A stretch of 64,000 nucleotides of DNA from Pseudomonas karstica (GTDB taxonomy: Bacteria > Pseudomonadota > Gammaproteobacteria > Pseudomonadales > Pseudomonadaceae). This document shows, in pieces, positions 48,404-57,517 of the stretch. The DNA lies in the NCBI RefSeq assembly GCF_009707515.1, contig NZ_WLYI01000012.1, positions 62,001 through 126,000 on the forward strand, in the 5' to 3' direction. A program made the position numbers and the translations under genes. The number at the start of each line of letters is the position of its first letter. Within the stretch, counting starts at the first letter, position 1. The notes below the pieces were generated by a model. It had not been told where the DNA came from. It searched no databases and worked only from the letters and a program-made list of their open reading frames with translations.

Positions 48404-49480
48404 GTGAATAACCATGACCTGACCTTGATAACCCCACCGTTTCGCCCGCTGACCCGTATTGCCACTGTTCTCGCTGTTGCTCTTGCCGGGCTGGGCAGTG
48501 GCGCGGCATTCGCCGAACCGACGCTGTATGTCGCCGGTGTCGGCGGCTCCACCGAGCAGATGTACAAGAGCAAAGTCATCCCCGCGTTCGAGAAACAGCA
48601 CAACGTCAAAGTGGTTTACGTCGCAGGCAACTCCACCGAGACCCTGGCCAAGCTTCAGGCCCAGAAAGGTCGTCAACAGATCAATGTGGCGATGATGGAC
48701 GACGGACCCATGTATCAGGCGCTGCAACTGGGGCTGTGCGAAAAACTCAGCGATGCACCGGTCTACAAGGATCTCTATCCGCTGGCGCGACTCAGCCCTG
48801 AAGCGACCGGGGTTGGGGTGGTCGCCACGGGCATCGGCTATAACGAAGAGGCGTTCAGCAAGCGTGGCTGGGCACCGCCCGACTCCTGGGAGAACCTGAC
48901 TGACCCTCGCTACAAGCAGTTGCTGGGCATGCCGCCAGTGACCAATACCTACGGCTTGCACACGTTGGTGCAAATGGCTCGTTTGCGTGGCGGTGGCGAA
49001 AAGAATATCGACCCGGGCTTCAAGGCGCTGAAAGATGAAATCAGCCCCAACGTCCTGGCCTGGGTGTCGGCGCCGGGTGAGATGGACGGCATGATGCAGA
49101 ACGGCGACGTGGTCATGGCGGTGTATGGCAGCGGTCGTGCGGTGGCGTTGCAGGGTACCGGTTTTCCACTCAAATTCATTTACCCGAAAGAAGGTGGTAT
49201 TGCCTTGCAGATCGCTGCCTGCGGCATTACGCCCAACGCGCAGCCCGAGCTGTCGCAGCAATTCATTCAATACGTGCTGTCACCTGAAGTGCAAAAAATT
49301 CAGGCTCACGAAAACGGCTTCGCACCGGTGAACCAGACCGTCACCCTTACGCCTGACATTGCCGCGCGCATGCCCTATGGCCCGGAGAAGGTCAACGCGT
49401 TGATCAAGGTTGATTGGGAGACGATCAACCAGCAGCGCAGCGAGTGGACGACGCGCTGGAATCGCACAGTCGAACGCTAG
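48404..49480 (+). CDS. ABC transporter substrate-binding protein, spermidine/putrescine type
   Basis: A 358-residue periplasmic binding protein (SBP_bac family). A long signal peptide ends near residue 37 (AAFA), then the mature part begins EPTLYVAGVGGSTEQMYKSKVIPAFEKQ. GYNEEAFSKRGWAPPDSWENLTDP is common in polyamine-like binding proteins. It starts at GTG 48404 with GGAG upstream and opens the operon. The true ligand is not evident. Confidence 0.85.
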   Translation: MNNHDLTLITPPFRPLTRIATVLAVALAGLGSGAAFAEPTLYVAGVGGSTEQMYKSKVIPAFEKQHNVKVVYVAGNSTETLAKLQAQKGRQQINVAMMDDGPMYQALQLGLCEKLSDAPVYKDLYPLARLSPEATGVGVVATGIGYNEEAFSKRGWAPPDSWENLTDPRYKQLLGMPPVTNTYGLHTLVQMARLRGGGEKNIDPGFKALKDEISPNVLAWVSAPGEMDGMMQNGDVVMAVYGSGRAVALQGTGFPLKFIYPKEGGIALQIAACGITPNAQPELSQQFIQYVLSPEVQKIQAHENGFAPVNQTVTLTPDIAARMPYGPEKVNALIKVDWETINQQRSEWTTRWNRTVER

Positions 49481-49549
49481 CCGCTGTATGGCTCCGATCC
49501 TTCCCGAAATCATTCTGGAGACGCAGGTCCGTGCCTGCGTGGCAAGCCA

Positions 49550-50623
49550 ATGGCATTTCTTACACTTGAAGGCATCGTCAAGACGTATGGCAGTTTCAGG
49601 GCCATCGACGGATTGAACCTGGAAGTCCGCCACGGCGAATTCATCGCCTTGCTCGGGCCTTCCGGATGCGGCAAGACCACCACGCTGCAATCCATTGCAG
49701 GCTTCGTCCAGCCAACCGAAGGGCGCATTGTCCTCGATGGCCGCGACATCACCCATGTGCGCCCCGAGCAGCGGGGCCTGGGCATCGTCTTTCAAAGCTA
49801 CGCGCTGTTCCCGCACATGACCGTGGCGCAGAACATCAGTTTTGGCTTGGAAATGCGCGGTGTACCCAAGACCGAGCGCAGCAAGCGCATCGACGAGGCA
49901 CTGGACCTGGTGCGCCTTGGCGGCCTGGGCGAGCGTTATCCCAAAGCGCTGTCCGGCGGGCAACGTCAACGGGTCGCCATTGCCCGGGCCCTGGCGATTC
50001 GACCGAACCTGCTGCTGCTCGACGAGCCCATGTCCAACCTCGATGCCAAATTGCGCGAAGAGATGCATATCGAGTTGCGGGCGATTCAGCGCGACCTGGG
50101 TATCACGACGATTCTGGTGACCCACGATCAGGTCGAGGCCATGACCATGAGCGACCGCATCGCAGTGATGCAAAAAGGCCGGATCGTGCAGATCGACACA
50201 CCGTTCGAAGCTTACGAACGCCCGCATTCACCGTTCGCCTCGGCGTTCCTGGGCAAAACCAACGCCTTTGCTGGCGCGGTACAAACCCGCAACGATCGTT
50301 GCTGCAATGTGCAGGTCAAGGACACGCTGTTGCACGTACCCCATGAAGACCGTGCGCTGGGCAACGAGGTCAACGTCTATATCCGCCCGGAAAAAATCCG
50401 TCTGACGGAGGCAGGCAAGGGACGTTTGAACGGCCGCATCCGCTTGCGCGTGTTCCTCGGTAACCTGTGGTTGATCGCGGTGGAAAGTAACTTCGGTGTG
50501 GTGCACATGACCCAGCCCAACCTGGGCACGCCACCGCCCGATGAAAGTTGTGAAGTCGGGTTGGACTGGTCCGACGACGACCTGCGCCTGCTGGATCGGG
50601 AGGTCGCCCATGGCCAGGTATGA
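49550..50623 (+). CDS. ABC transporter ATP-binding protein, PotA-like
   Basis: A 357-residue ATPase. Walker A is GPSGCGKTT near residue 38, the signature [15 protein letters not shown] and Walker [13 protein letters not shown] follow, and residues from about 240 form the regulatory TOBE domain. It energises the two permeases encoded next. The last 14 bases overlap the first permease gene. Confidence 0.9.
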   Translation: MAFLTLEGIVKTYGSFRAIDGLNLEVRHGEFIALLGPSGCGKTTTLQSIAGFVQPTEGRIVLDGRDITHVRPEQRGLGIVFQSYALFPHMTVAQNISFGLEMRGVPKTERSKRIDEALDLVRLGGLGERYPKALSGGQRQRVAIARALAIRPNLLLLDEPMSNLDAKLREEMHIELRAIQRDLGITTILVTHDQVEAMTMSDRIAVMQKGRIVQIDTPFEAYERPHSPFASAFLGKTNAFAGAVQTRNDRCCNVQVKDTLLHVPHEDRALGNEVNVYIRPEKIRLTEAGKGRLNGRIRLRVFLGNLWLIAVESNFGVVHMTQPNLGTPPPDESCEVGLDWSDDDLRLLDREVAHGQV

Positions 50624-51482
50624 TGCCGAACACGTCGGCGTCGCGCCGTGGTTGTTGAGCGGACCGGCATTGCTCGTCTTCATCGCGCTGTTGCTGGTGC
50701 CGTTGCTGTTGACCGCGATGTTGTCGCTCAACCTGTTCAGCGACACCGCTGGGGTGTTGCCAGTCTACAGCCTCGGCAATTACCTGGAGGTATTCAACGA
50801 CGGCTATTTCCACGAAATCTTCCTGCGCACCGGTGGCATGGCGCTGGCGGTCACGGTCCTTTGCGTGCTGCTGGGCGTACCGGAAACCATCATCATTGCG
50901 CGCATGGCGCCGCGCTGGCGTTCATTGTTCCTGCTGGTGGTGTTGGGGCCGCTGCTGATCTCGGTGGTGGTGCGCACGCTCGGCTGGGCGATTCTGCTGG
51001 GTAATAACGGCCTGATAAACGATGCCTTGCAGGCGTTGGGAATTACTGCTCAGCCAGTGAAGATGCTGTTCACCCAGTTCGGTGTGATCATCGCGCTGAC
51101 CCACGTACTGGTGCCGTTCATGGTGATTGCCGTGTGGGCCACCTTGCAGCGCCTGGATCTGCAGGTGGAATGGGCCGGGCTGTCCCTCGGCGCGTCGCGT
51201 CTGACGGTGTTCCGCCGAATCATCCTGCCGCAGATCATGCCCGGCATTCTTTCCGGCTCGATCATTGTCTTTGCCCTGGCGGCGTCGGCCTTCGCGACCC
51301 CCGCGATCATTGGTGGCCGACGTCTGAAAGTAGTGGCGACGGCGGCCTACGACGAATTCCTCGGCACCCTCAACTGGCCTCTCGGCGCCGCCATCGCGAT
51401 GCTCCTGCTGGTTGCCAACCTGATCATCATTCTGGGTTGCAGCAAGCTGGCCGAGCGCCGCTTCAAGCAAGTCTTCGAGTAA
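50610..51482 (+). CDS. ABC transporter permease 1, PotB-like
   Basis: A 290-residue inner-membrane protein with about six helices. The coupling loop that contacts the ATPase is LQVEWAGLSLGASRLTVFRRI, an EAA motif. ATG 50610 lies in the ATPase gene and is preceded by GGGAGG; longer in-frame starts would run deeper into that gene. It pairs with permease 2. Confidence 0.88.
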   Translation: MARYDAEHVGVAPWLLSGPALLVFIALLLVPLLLTAMLSLNLFSDTAGVLPVYSLGNYLEVFNDGYFHEIFLRTGGMALAVTVLCVLLGVPETIIIARMAPRWRSLFLLVVLGPLLISVVVRTLGWAILLGNNGLINDALQALGITAQPVKMLFTQFGVIIALTHVLVPFMVIAVWATLQRLDLQVEWAGLSLGASRLTVFRRIILPQIMPGILSGSIIVFALAASAFATPAIIGGRRLKVVATAAYDEFLGTLNWPLGAAIAMLLLVANLIIILGCSKLAERRFKQVFE

Positions 51483-51488
51483 CCCGCC

Positions 51489-52286
51489 ATGCACAAGAAC
51501 GGATTTTTCTCGCTGCTGTTTCATCTGTTGTTCATTACGTTCATCGTTGCGCCGCTGGTGGTGGTCATGGCGATGGCGTTTACCGACAAGGGGTATCTGT
51601 CGCTGCCCACTGACGGTTTGTCGTTGCGCTGGTTCCGGGCGTTGCTGGAGAACCAGGAAATGCTCGATGCGTTCTTCCTGTCGCTCAAACTGGGCGTGGT
51701 TTCTGCCACCGTCGCTACGTTGCTGGCCGTCCCGGCGGCACTGGCGATCAGCCGTTACGAGTTTCCGGGGCGCGGTGCCCTGACCGGTTTTCTGCTGTCG
51801 CCGCTGATGATTCCTTCCGTGGTACTGGGCATTGCGTTTCTGCGGTTTTTCTCCATGGCGCAGATAGGCGGATCATTCTGGGCGCTGAGCATTACTCATG
51901 TGATTGTGGTGCTGCCCTATGCACTGCGGCTCACGTTGGCTTCGACCATTGGCCTGGAGCGCGATATTGAACAGGCCGCCTTGTCTCTCGGAGCACGACG
52001 CTGGAGCGCATTTTACCGAGTGGTCCTGCCGCGTATCCGCACCGGTGTCATCGGTGGCTGGATGCTGGCATTCATCCAGAGTTTTGACGAACTGACCATG
52101 ACCGTGTTCGTCGCCACGCCCGGTACCACGACCTTGCCGGTGGCCATGTACAACCAGATTTCCCAGACCATTGATCCGTTGATCACCGCCGTCTCCACAG
52201 TGCTGATTGTCGGTACCGTGTTGTTGATGCTGGTGCTCGATCGCATGGTCGGACTGGATCGGGTACTGATCGGAGAAGGCAAATGA
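51489..52286 (+). CDS. ABC transporter permease 2, PotC-like
   Basis: A 265-residue inner-membrane protein with about six helices and the EAA loop IEQAALSLGARRWSAFYRV. It starts 6 bases after permease 1 and overlaps the next gene by 4 bases (ATGA), tying transport directly to the oxidase genes. Confidence 0.88.
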   Translation: MHKNGFFSLLFHLLFITFIVAPLVVVMAMAFTDKGYLSLPTDGLSLRWFRALLENQEMLDAFFLSLKLGVVSATVATLLAVPAALAISRYEFPGRGALTGFLLSPLMIPSVVLGIAFLRFFSMAQIGGSFWALSITHVIVVLPYALRLTLASTIGLERDIEQAALSLGARRWSAFYRVVLPRIRTGVIGGWMLAFIQSFDELTMTVFVATPGTTTLPVAMYNQISQTIDPLITAVSTVLIVGTVLLMLVLDRMVGLDRVLIGEGK

Positions 52287-53425
52287 GCCAGGACAAACAT
52301 AACGTCGTGCAGTCGGACGTGATTGTGATCGGCGGCGGGTTGGTGGGCACGGCGGTGGCTTATGGGTTGGCTCGCAGCGGTGTCGACACCGTGGTCCTCG
52401 ACCAGGGTGACGATGCGTTTCGTGCCTCACGAGGCAATTTCGGTCTGGTCTGGGTCCAGGGCAAAGGCCATGACTTACCGGATTACTCGCGCTGGACCCG
52501 TTCTTCGGCGGTCCGTTGGCCGGCGCTTGCCCAAGCGTTGTTGGCTGACAGTGGTATCGACGTCCAGCTCAAGCAGCCGGGTGGTTTTCACATGTGCTTC
52601 AGTGACGAAGAACTGCTGGAGCGCCAGTCGCGACTGCAGATCTTGCAGGATGCGCTGGGCGATTACTCGTTTGAGATGTTGGACGCTGGAGAAGTGAAAG
52701 CGCGTTTGCCGCTGATCGGGCCTGCAGTCATTGGCGCCAGTTACACGTCACAGGACGGCCACGTCAATCCATTGAAACTGCTACGGGCCCTGCACACCTC
52801 GGCGCAGGCCAAGGGCGCACGCCTGCATAGCAGCGTGCAGGTCGATCACATCGATTGCGCCCCTGGCGAGTTCCGTGTCAGAGCCGGACAGCGTTATTTT
52901 GTCGCGCCACGGATCGTGCTGGCTGCCGGGTTAGGCAATGCGGCGCTGGCGCGGCAGGTGGGGCTGTATGCACCGGTGGCGCCCAATCGCGGACAGGTGT
53001 TGATCAGCGAACGGGTTCGACCATTTCTCGAGTACCCGACCCTCAACGTCCGGCAGACCGATGAAGGCACTGTACAGCTTGGCGATTCCATGGAAGAGGT
53101 GGGCTTCGATGACAGCACCTCCACCGAGGTGTTGGCCGCCATCGCCAAGCGCGGTGTTTCGACCTTTCCATTACTGCGCGATGTGCGGCTGGTACGGGCC
53201 TGGGGCGCATTGCGGGTAATGAGCCCGGACGGATTCCCCATCTACCAGCAATCCAGCACGCACCCTGGTGCATTCGTGGTTACGTGCCACAGCGGCGTGA
53301 CCTTGGCGGCCGCCCATGCCCTGCGCATCGCACCGTGGATTATGGGCGCAGCACCACCCGCGGAGCTGGAGGTGTTTGCCGGTGATCGTTTTCTAACTGA
53401 CAAGGTGTTTTCACATGCGCACTGA
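52283..53425 (+). CDS. FAD dehydrogenase β subunit, HcnC/OoxB-like
   Basis: A 380-residue DAO-family flavoprotein. FAD binds at VIGGGLVGTAVAYGLA near residue 15, and the C-terminal motif VTCHSGVTLAAAHA is as in HcnC and the octopine oxidase OoxB. In the related three-part enzymes this subunit oxidises the amino or imino substrate. It overlaps the [2Fe-2S] subunit gene by 11 bases. The substrate could be an opine, a D-amino acid or a cyclic imino acid. Confidence 0.82.
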   Translation: MSQDKHNVVQSDVIVIGGGLVGTAVAYGLARSGVDTVVLDQGDDAFRASRGNFGLVWVQGKGHDLPDYSRWTRSSAVRWPALAQALLADSGIDVQLKQPGGFHMCFSDEELLERQSRLQILQDALGDYSFEMLDAGEVKARLPLIGPAVIGASYTSQDGHVNPLKLLRALHTSAQAKGARLHSSVQVDHIDCAPGEFRVRAGQRYFVAPRIVLAAGLGNAALARQVGLYAPVAPNRGQVLISERVRPFLEYPTLNVRQTDEGTVQLGDSMEEVGFDDSTSTEVLAAIAKRGVSTFPLLRDVRLVRAWGALRVMSPDGFPIYQQSSTHPGAFVVTCHSGVTLAAAHALRIAPWIMGAAPPAELEVFAGDRFLTDKVFSHAH

Positions 53426-53768
53426 TCCGCTGTTTCAACCGGTCATCAGTGAAGGCAGGGCGACGCGGACCGTGAGCCTGACTTTCAACGATCAACCGCT
53501 GGTTGTGCCCGCCGGCATGAGCGTCGCCGCTGCATTGCTGATGTCCGGTATCAGTCGGTTTCGCGCCACGCCGGTCAGTGAGTCGCCTCGCGCGCCGTAC
53601 TGCATGATGGGGGTGTGTTTCGAATGCCTGGTGGACATCGACGGCGTCCCCAATCGCCAAAGCTGCTTGATCGAAGTGGCTGATGGCATGCGCATTCGTT
53701 CACAGGAAGGGGCCCGGGACTTGATCTATCAGCCGATGAATATCCAACCGGTGGAGGTGCAGTCATGA
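53415..53768 (+). CDS. [2Fe-2S] γ subunit, HcnA-like
   Basis: A 117-residue ferredoxin-like protein (Fer2_4). Four cysteines, C63, C68, C71 and C84 (CMMGVCFECL and RQSCL), have the spacing Cx4Cx2Cx12C of this family and should hold one [2Fe-2S] cluster. It passes electrons between the flavin subunits. Overlaps both neighbours. Confidence 0.85.
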   Translation: MRTDPLFQPVISEGRATRTVSLTFNDQPLVVPAGMSVAAALLMSGISRFRATPVSESPRAPYCMMGVCFECLVDIDGVPNRQSCLIEVADGMRIRSQEGARDLIYQPMNIQPVEVQS

Positions 53769-55141
53769 ACCACGAAACCGTTGATGTGGTAGTCGTCGGT
53801 GCAGGGGCGGCCGGCATGGCAGCAGCGACTCAGATGGCCAGCCAGGGGTTGCAAGTGGTATTGCTGGATGAGCAGGGCAGTCCGGGTGGACAAATTTATC
53901 GGGGCATTACCCTGGCGCCGCTGGCCCGACGGGATCTGCTGGGCCCTGATTATGCTCACGGTAATGAACTGGCTCAGGCCCTGACATCCTCAAGCGTGCG
54001 CTATGAAAAAGGCGCGTCGGTGTGGCAGGTGACCCGGGATCACCAGGTCAGCTATCTGCTCGACGGCCGTCTGCATACGCTGGACGCCAAGGCCGTGCTG
54101 CTGGCGACCGGTGCGATGGAACGGCCGTTCCCGATTGCCGGCTGGACCTTGCCCGGCGTGATGAGTGCCGGTGCTGCGCAGATTCTGTTGAAAAGCTCAG
54201 GCCTGGCGCCGAGTGAACCGGTGGTATTGGCCGGTTGTGGCCCGCTCCTGTATTTGCTGGGCTGGCAGTACTTGCGGGCCGGTGTGCCGATCAAGGCGCT
54301 GGTCGACACCACGCGGCCCGAAGATTACTGGCGTGCCCGCCGTCACCTGTTTGCCGCGCTGCGCGCCTGGCCCTATCTGCGCAAGGGGTTGGAACTGATG
54401 CGCAGCCTGCGCAGTGCCGGGATCGCTCATTATGGAGGAGCCGAGCAACTGGCGGTCGAGGGCGAGGCGGCGGCGCAGGCACTGACATTCAGCGTGTCCG
54501 GCAAGGCGCAGCGCATCGCCACCCGTTGCGTGCTGCTGCATCAAGGCGTAGTCCCGAATATCCAGTTCAGCCAGGCGTTGCGCGCGCGGCATGAATGGGA
54601 CTTGGATCAGCTGTGCTTCAGACCGGTCACCGACCCGTGGGGTGAGCTTGATGTGCCGGGGGTTTACGTCGCCGGAGATGGCGCCGGTATCGGTGGCGCT
54701 CAGGCAGCGGCAGTGCAGGGACAACTGGCGGCGCTGGGGATTGCCGCGCAACTCAAGGCTATCAGCATCGCAGAACGTGATGACACGGCGCGCAGGGTGC
54801 GCGTGCAACTGGAGGCCAACCTGCGGATTCGGCCGTTTCTCGACGCGCTTTATCAACCCAAAGAACAAAACCGCATTCCAGCTGACGACGTGGTGGTCTG
54901 CCGCTGCGAAGAAGTGACGGCGGGTGAGTTGCGCAGACTCGTTGCCCTGGGTTGCGCGGGCCCGAATCAAGCGAAGTCATTCGGTCGTTGTGGCATGGGG
55001 CCGTGTCAGGGGCGCATGTGCGGCCTGACCGTCACCGAAGTCATCGCCAAGGCCCGCGGCGTATCGGCGGCCGAGGTGGGGTACTACCGTATTCGTCCGC
55101 CGATCAAACCCATCACCTTGGGAGAGCTGGCCGGTGAGTGA
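53765..55141 (+). CDS. FAD/NAD(P)-binding α subunit, HcnB/OoxA-like
   Basis: A 458-residue pyridine-nucleotide-disulfide-reductase-like flavoprotein. FAD binds at VVGAGAAGMAAATQMA (residue 8) and VYVAGDGAGIGGAQAA (about 303). Near residue 378 a BFD-like domain contains CRCEEVT...GRCGMGPCQGRMC, four cysteines for a second iron-sulfur cluster. Together with the two preceding genes it makes the α-β-γ set seen in hydrogen cyanide synthase, opine oxidases and D-hydroxyproline dehydrogenase. It overlaps the next gene by 8 bases. Confidence 0.84.
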   Translation: MNHETVDVVVVGAGAAGMAAATQMASQGLQVVLLDEQGSPGGQIYRGITLAPLARRDLLGPDYAHGNELAQALTSSSVRYEKGASVWQVTRDHQVSYLLDGRLHTLDAKAVLLATGAMERPFPIAGWTLPGVMSAGAAQILLKSSGLAPSEPVVLAGCGPLLYLLGWQYLRAGVPIKALVDTTRPEDYWRARRHLFAALRAWPYLRKGLELMRSLRSAGIAHYGGAEQLAVEGEAAAQALTFSVSGKAQRIATRCVLLHQGVVPNIQFSQALRARHEWDLDQLCFRPVTDPWGELDVPGVYVAGDGAGIGGAQAAAVQGQLAALGIAAQLKAISIAERDDTARRVRVQLEANLRIRPFLDALYQPKEQNRIPADDVVVCRCEEVTAGELRRLVALGCAGPNQAKSFGRCGMGPCQGRMCGLTVTEVIAKARGVSAAEVGYYRIRPPIKPITLGELAGE

Positions 55142-56312
55142 GTCGAACAACCGCCAGGCTGACGTACTGGTGATCGGCGGCGGCATCCATGGTCTGAGCA
55201 CGGCGTTGTACCTCGCACAAGCCGGCGTCAAGGTGACGCTGCTGGAAGCGGAGTATTGCGGGCGCCATGCCTCGGGCGTGAATGCCGGTGGCGTGCGCAC
55301 CCTGGGCCGCCACATAGCGGAAATTCCATTGGCGCTGGCGTCGCGCGATCTTTGGCATGAACTCAAGAATACCCTGGGCGATGATGGAGGGTTTGTCCCC
55401 AGCGGCCAGCTCAAACTGGCGGAGACCCAGGCCGAACTGGAGGAGTGCCGGCTGCGGGTCGAGCAGCTTCAGGCGCTGGGTTTCACCCATGAGGTGTTGA
55501 TCGATCAGCAGCAGGTGTTCGACACAGTGCCGGCAGTGGCACGGCATGTGACGGGTGGTATCTGGGTCAAAGGTGATGGTTACGCAGTGCCGTACAAAAC
55601 CGTCACTGCGTTTCGCCTGGCTGCGCAAAAACGCGGCGTACAGATTCACGAAAACACCCCTGCGCAACAGATCGAGCAGACCGGTACCCAATGGCGGGTG
55701 CAGACACCCACGGGAAGCTTCAGTGCCGAGCACCTGGTGGTGACGGCGGGAGCCTGGGCCGCAGGACTGGCTGCGCAGATTGGCGAGCCGGTGCCCGTGC
55801 ATCCTGAGGGCCTGATGCTGCTGGTCACCCATCGCGTCGCGCCTTTCTGTGCCCCGGTGCTAGGTGCCACGGGCAGAGCGCTGTCGTTCAAGCAGTATGC
55901 CAATGGTACGGTGGTAATCGGTGGCAAGCTGATTGGCTCGCTGGATTTTCTGTCACGCCATGGTGAGGTCGAGATGGAGCGACTGGGTAGCAGTGCGCGC
56001 ACGGTCACTGACTTGTTCCCGCATTTGCGACACTTGGGTGTCAATCGCGTCTGGGCCGGTGTAGAAGCCTTCACCGCCGATGACCTGCCGGTGATCGGCG
56101 CCAGTCGCAAAGCCAGTAACCTGAGTTATTCATTCGGTTTTTGCGGCAGCGGCTTTCAGATGGGGCCCGGCACCGGTAAACGTCTGGCTCAACACATTCT
56201 TGGCGAGCATTCGCAGATATCACTGGAACCGTTCGCCATCGACCGTTTCAAACTGGCGGCCAGTTCGCCGTCTTCATCGTTTCAATCCGCTTCAACCATC
56301 CCGCAACATTGA
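55134..56312 (+). CDS. Second FAD-dependent amino acid oxidase
   Basis: A 392-residue DAO-family enzyme with VIGGGIHGLSTALYLAQ near residue 13, HASGVNAGGVRTLGR near residue 43 and the C-terminal GFCGSGFQMGPGTGKRLAQ. It is closer to sarcosine-oxidase-like β subunits than to the gene at 52283, so the operon has two different substrate-oxidising flavoproteins. It starts at GTG 55134 with GGAGAG upstream. Confidence 0.82.
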   Translation: MSESNNRQADVLVIGGGIHGLSTALYLAQAGVKVTLLEAEYCGRHASGVNAGGVRTLGRHIAEIPLALASRDLWHELKNTLGDDGGFVPSGQLKLAETQAELEECRLRVEQLQALGFTHEVLIDQQQVFDTVPAVARHVTGGIWVKGDGYAVPYKTVTAFRLAAQKRGVQIHENTPAQQIEQTGTQWRVQTPTGSFSAEHLVVTAGAWAAGLAAQIGEPVPVHPEGLMLLVTHRVAPFCAPVLGATGRALSFKQYANGTVVIGGKLIGSLDFLSRHGEVEMERLGSSARTVTDLFPHLRHLGVNRVWAGVEAFTADDLPVIGASRKASNLSYSFGFCGSGFQMGPGTGKRLAQHILGEHSQISLEPFAIDRFKLAASSPSSSFQSASTIPQH

Positions 56313-56321
56313 GGAGTTCAC

Positions 56322-56675
56322 ATGCTGGAAATTACACGCATCGAAACCAATCAACGTATGAGCCGCGTCGTTCAATGCAACGGCTTCACCTTTCTTGGCG
56401 GCCAGACTGCCACGGACCGGACCCAGGACATCAAGGGCCAGACTGCCCAGGTGCTGGCGAAGATCGACAGTTTCCTGGCCCAGGCCGGCCTGGACAAAAC
56501 CCGTATCCTCACCGCACAAGTCTGGTTGTCGGATATCCAGGCCGACTTCGCCGGAATGAACGAGGTATGGGATGCCTGGGCTCCAGAAGGCCACGCACCC
56601 GCCCGTGCCACCGTTGAGTCGCGCCTGGCGGCGCCGGACTTACTGGTGGAAATCACGGTGGTCGCGGCGGGCTGA
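56322..56675 (+). CDS. RidA-family enamine/imine deaminase
   Basis: A 117-residue Rid protein that hydrolyses reactive enamines and imines to ketones and ammonia. The invariant Arg is R95 in ARATVESRLAAPDLLVEI, matching R105 of standard RidA. AGGAG precedes the ATG at 56322, 9 bases after the oxidase stop. As last gene of an amino-acid-oxidising operon, its likely job is to clear the imine made by the dehydrogenases. Confidence 0.9.
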   Translation: MLEITRIETNQRMSRVVQCNGFTFLGGQTATDRTQDIKGQTAQVLAKIDSFLAQAGLDKTRILTAQVWLSDIQADFAGMNEVWDAWAPEGHAPARATVESRLAAPDLLVEITVVAAG

Positions 56676-56788
56676 TCGCGAGTGGTTGATGGAGTCGGCC
56701 AGGAGCACCGGTCGACTCCAGGTTCAAAAGTAACGCGTTGGATAACGACCCACTCTACCGGATACAGGGCTTTTCCAGGGCGAGCCCT

Positions 56789-57037
56789 TTATTCGAGGAG
56801 GTGGGTCGCTTGTCGCGACATCACCATTTCTTCCAGGATCTCGCGGGCCAGCTTATTGATCCCGGCCTCGCCGTTGTAGTGGGTCCGATCTATGTTGGCG
56901 ATTGTGAACCGATTGGTATCTGGCCCTGCCACGTCAACAGACAAGCTTGCGTCCCCATTAATCGAGCATTTGATGGTGCATTGCGGTAGCCGGCTCGAAA
57001 GAACCGCCTCTAGCTCTAGCTTGCTTAGGGTGTGCAT
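56789..57037 (-). CDS. DUF1652 small protein
   Basis: An 82-residue protein of a family almost confined to Pseudomonas, with the start LSKLELEAVLSSRLPQ, a central β-rich part (SVDVAGPDTNRFTIANIDR) and a C-terminal helix INKLAREILEEM. Function unknown. ATG 57037 has GGAAAA upstream; a TTG further out is less likely. Confidence 0.7.
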   Translation of the reverse strand: MHTLSKLELEAVLSSRLPQCTIKCSINGDASLSVDVAGPDTNRFTIANIDRTHYNGEAGINKLAREILEEMVMSRQATHLLE

Positions 57038-57104
57038 TCGCTTTTCCGTAAACAAAGGAGGGGAACCTAAGCCTAGTTGCTAAGGGATATGTGTAAATGA
57101 TGGC

Positions 57105-57413
57105 CTATCGCTCTTTCAAGATAATCCCGCGTTTGGTCAGGCGAATCGCCGAAACCGATGAAAAAAGCGGACCGGTGGGGTCGCAATACCCACTGTAATG
57201 ATGGGCTCCGGATATCAGGCCAAGCCGGACCATCTCCCGCAACCCGAACAGAATCTGTTCCTGATCGCCGATCAGGTCTACTGAGTCGATTTCGGTGTCA
57301 GTAGACAGTTGGTCCAGCAGCGAGCGGATCAATTGGACGTTGTCGACGACTAACATAGAGCTACCAGGCGTGACGTGATAACTGTTGGATTTTTTTGGCA
57401 GCTTGAAGTTCAT
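57105..57413 (-). CDS. Conserved small protein, unknown function
   Basis: A 102-residue soluble protein. Its helical middle (LIRSLLDQLSTDTEIDSVDL, LFGLREMVRLGLISG) and the end VSAIRLTKRGIILKER look like a small winged-helix domain, but I cannot name a family. The start at 57413 lacks a good Shine-Dalgarno. Its 5' end lies 23 bases from the TetR operator, so it may be regulated with tetR. Confidence 0.5.
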   Translation of the reverse strand: MNFKLPKKSNSYHVTPGSSMLVVDNVQLIRSLLDQLSTDTEIDSVDLIGDQEQILFGLREMVRLGLISGAHHYSGYCDPTGPLFSSVSAIRLTKRGIILKER

Positions 57414-57435
57414 CCTGCGGGTTAGTGGGTGGTTT

Positions 57436-57455
57436 ACTAGACGGCATGGTCTAGT
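57436..57455. promoter_or_regulatory. Perfect TetR-type operator, ACTAGAC-N6-GTCTAGT
   Basis: A 20-bp dyad with 7-bp perfect arms and GGCATG in the middle sits in the divergent spacer between tetR and the small gene at 57105. Degenerate copies of the same dyad occur at 63375 and 63453. Confidence 0.72.
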
Positions 57456-57517
57456 ATTAGTTCATGTGTGAGAATAAAAATGGAACATAATGGACGACCG
57501 AATGCGTACTGCCTCTC

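Noticed and set aside
48182..49270. N-terminal extension of the LysR gene to about 660 residues
   Set aside because: The extension is antisense to the binding-protein gene; the LysR helix-turn-helix begins at ATG 48181 with its own Shine-Dalgarno.
52283..55141. Naming the three-part flavoenzyme hcnABC
   Set aside because: The gene order differs from hcnABC, and the set is embedded in an ABC uptake operon with RidA. Family resemblance alone does not show cyanide synthesis.
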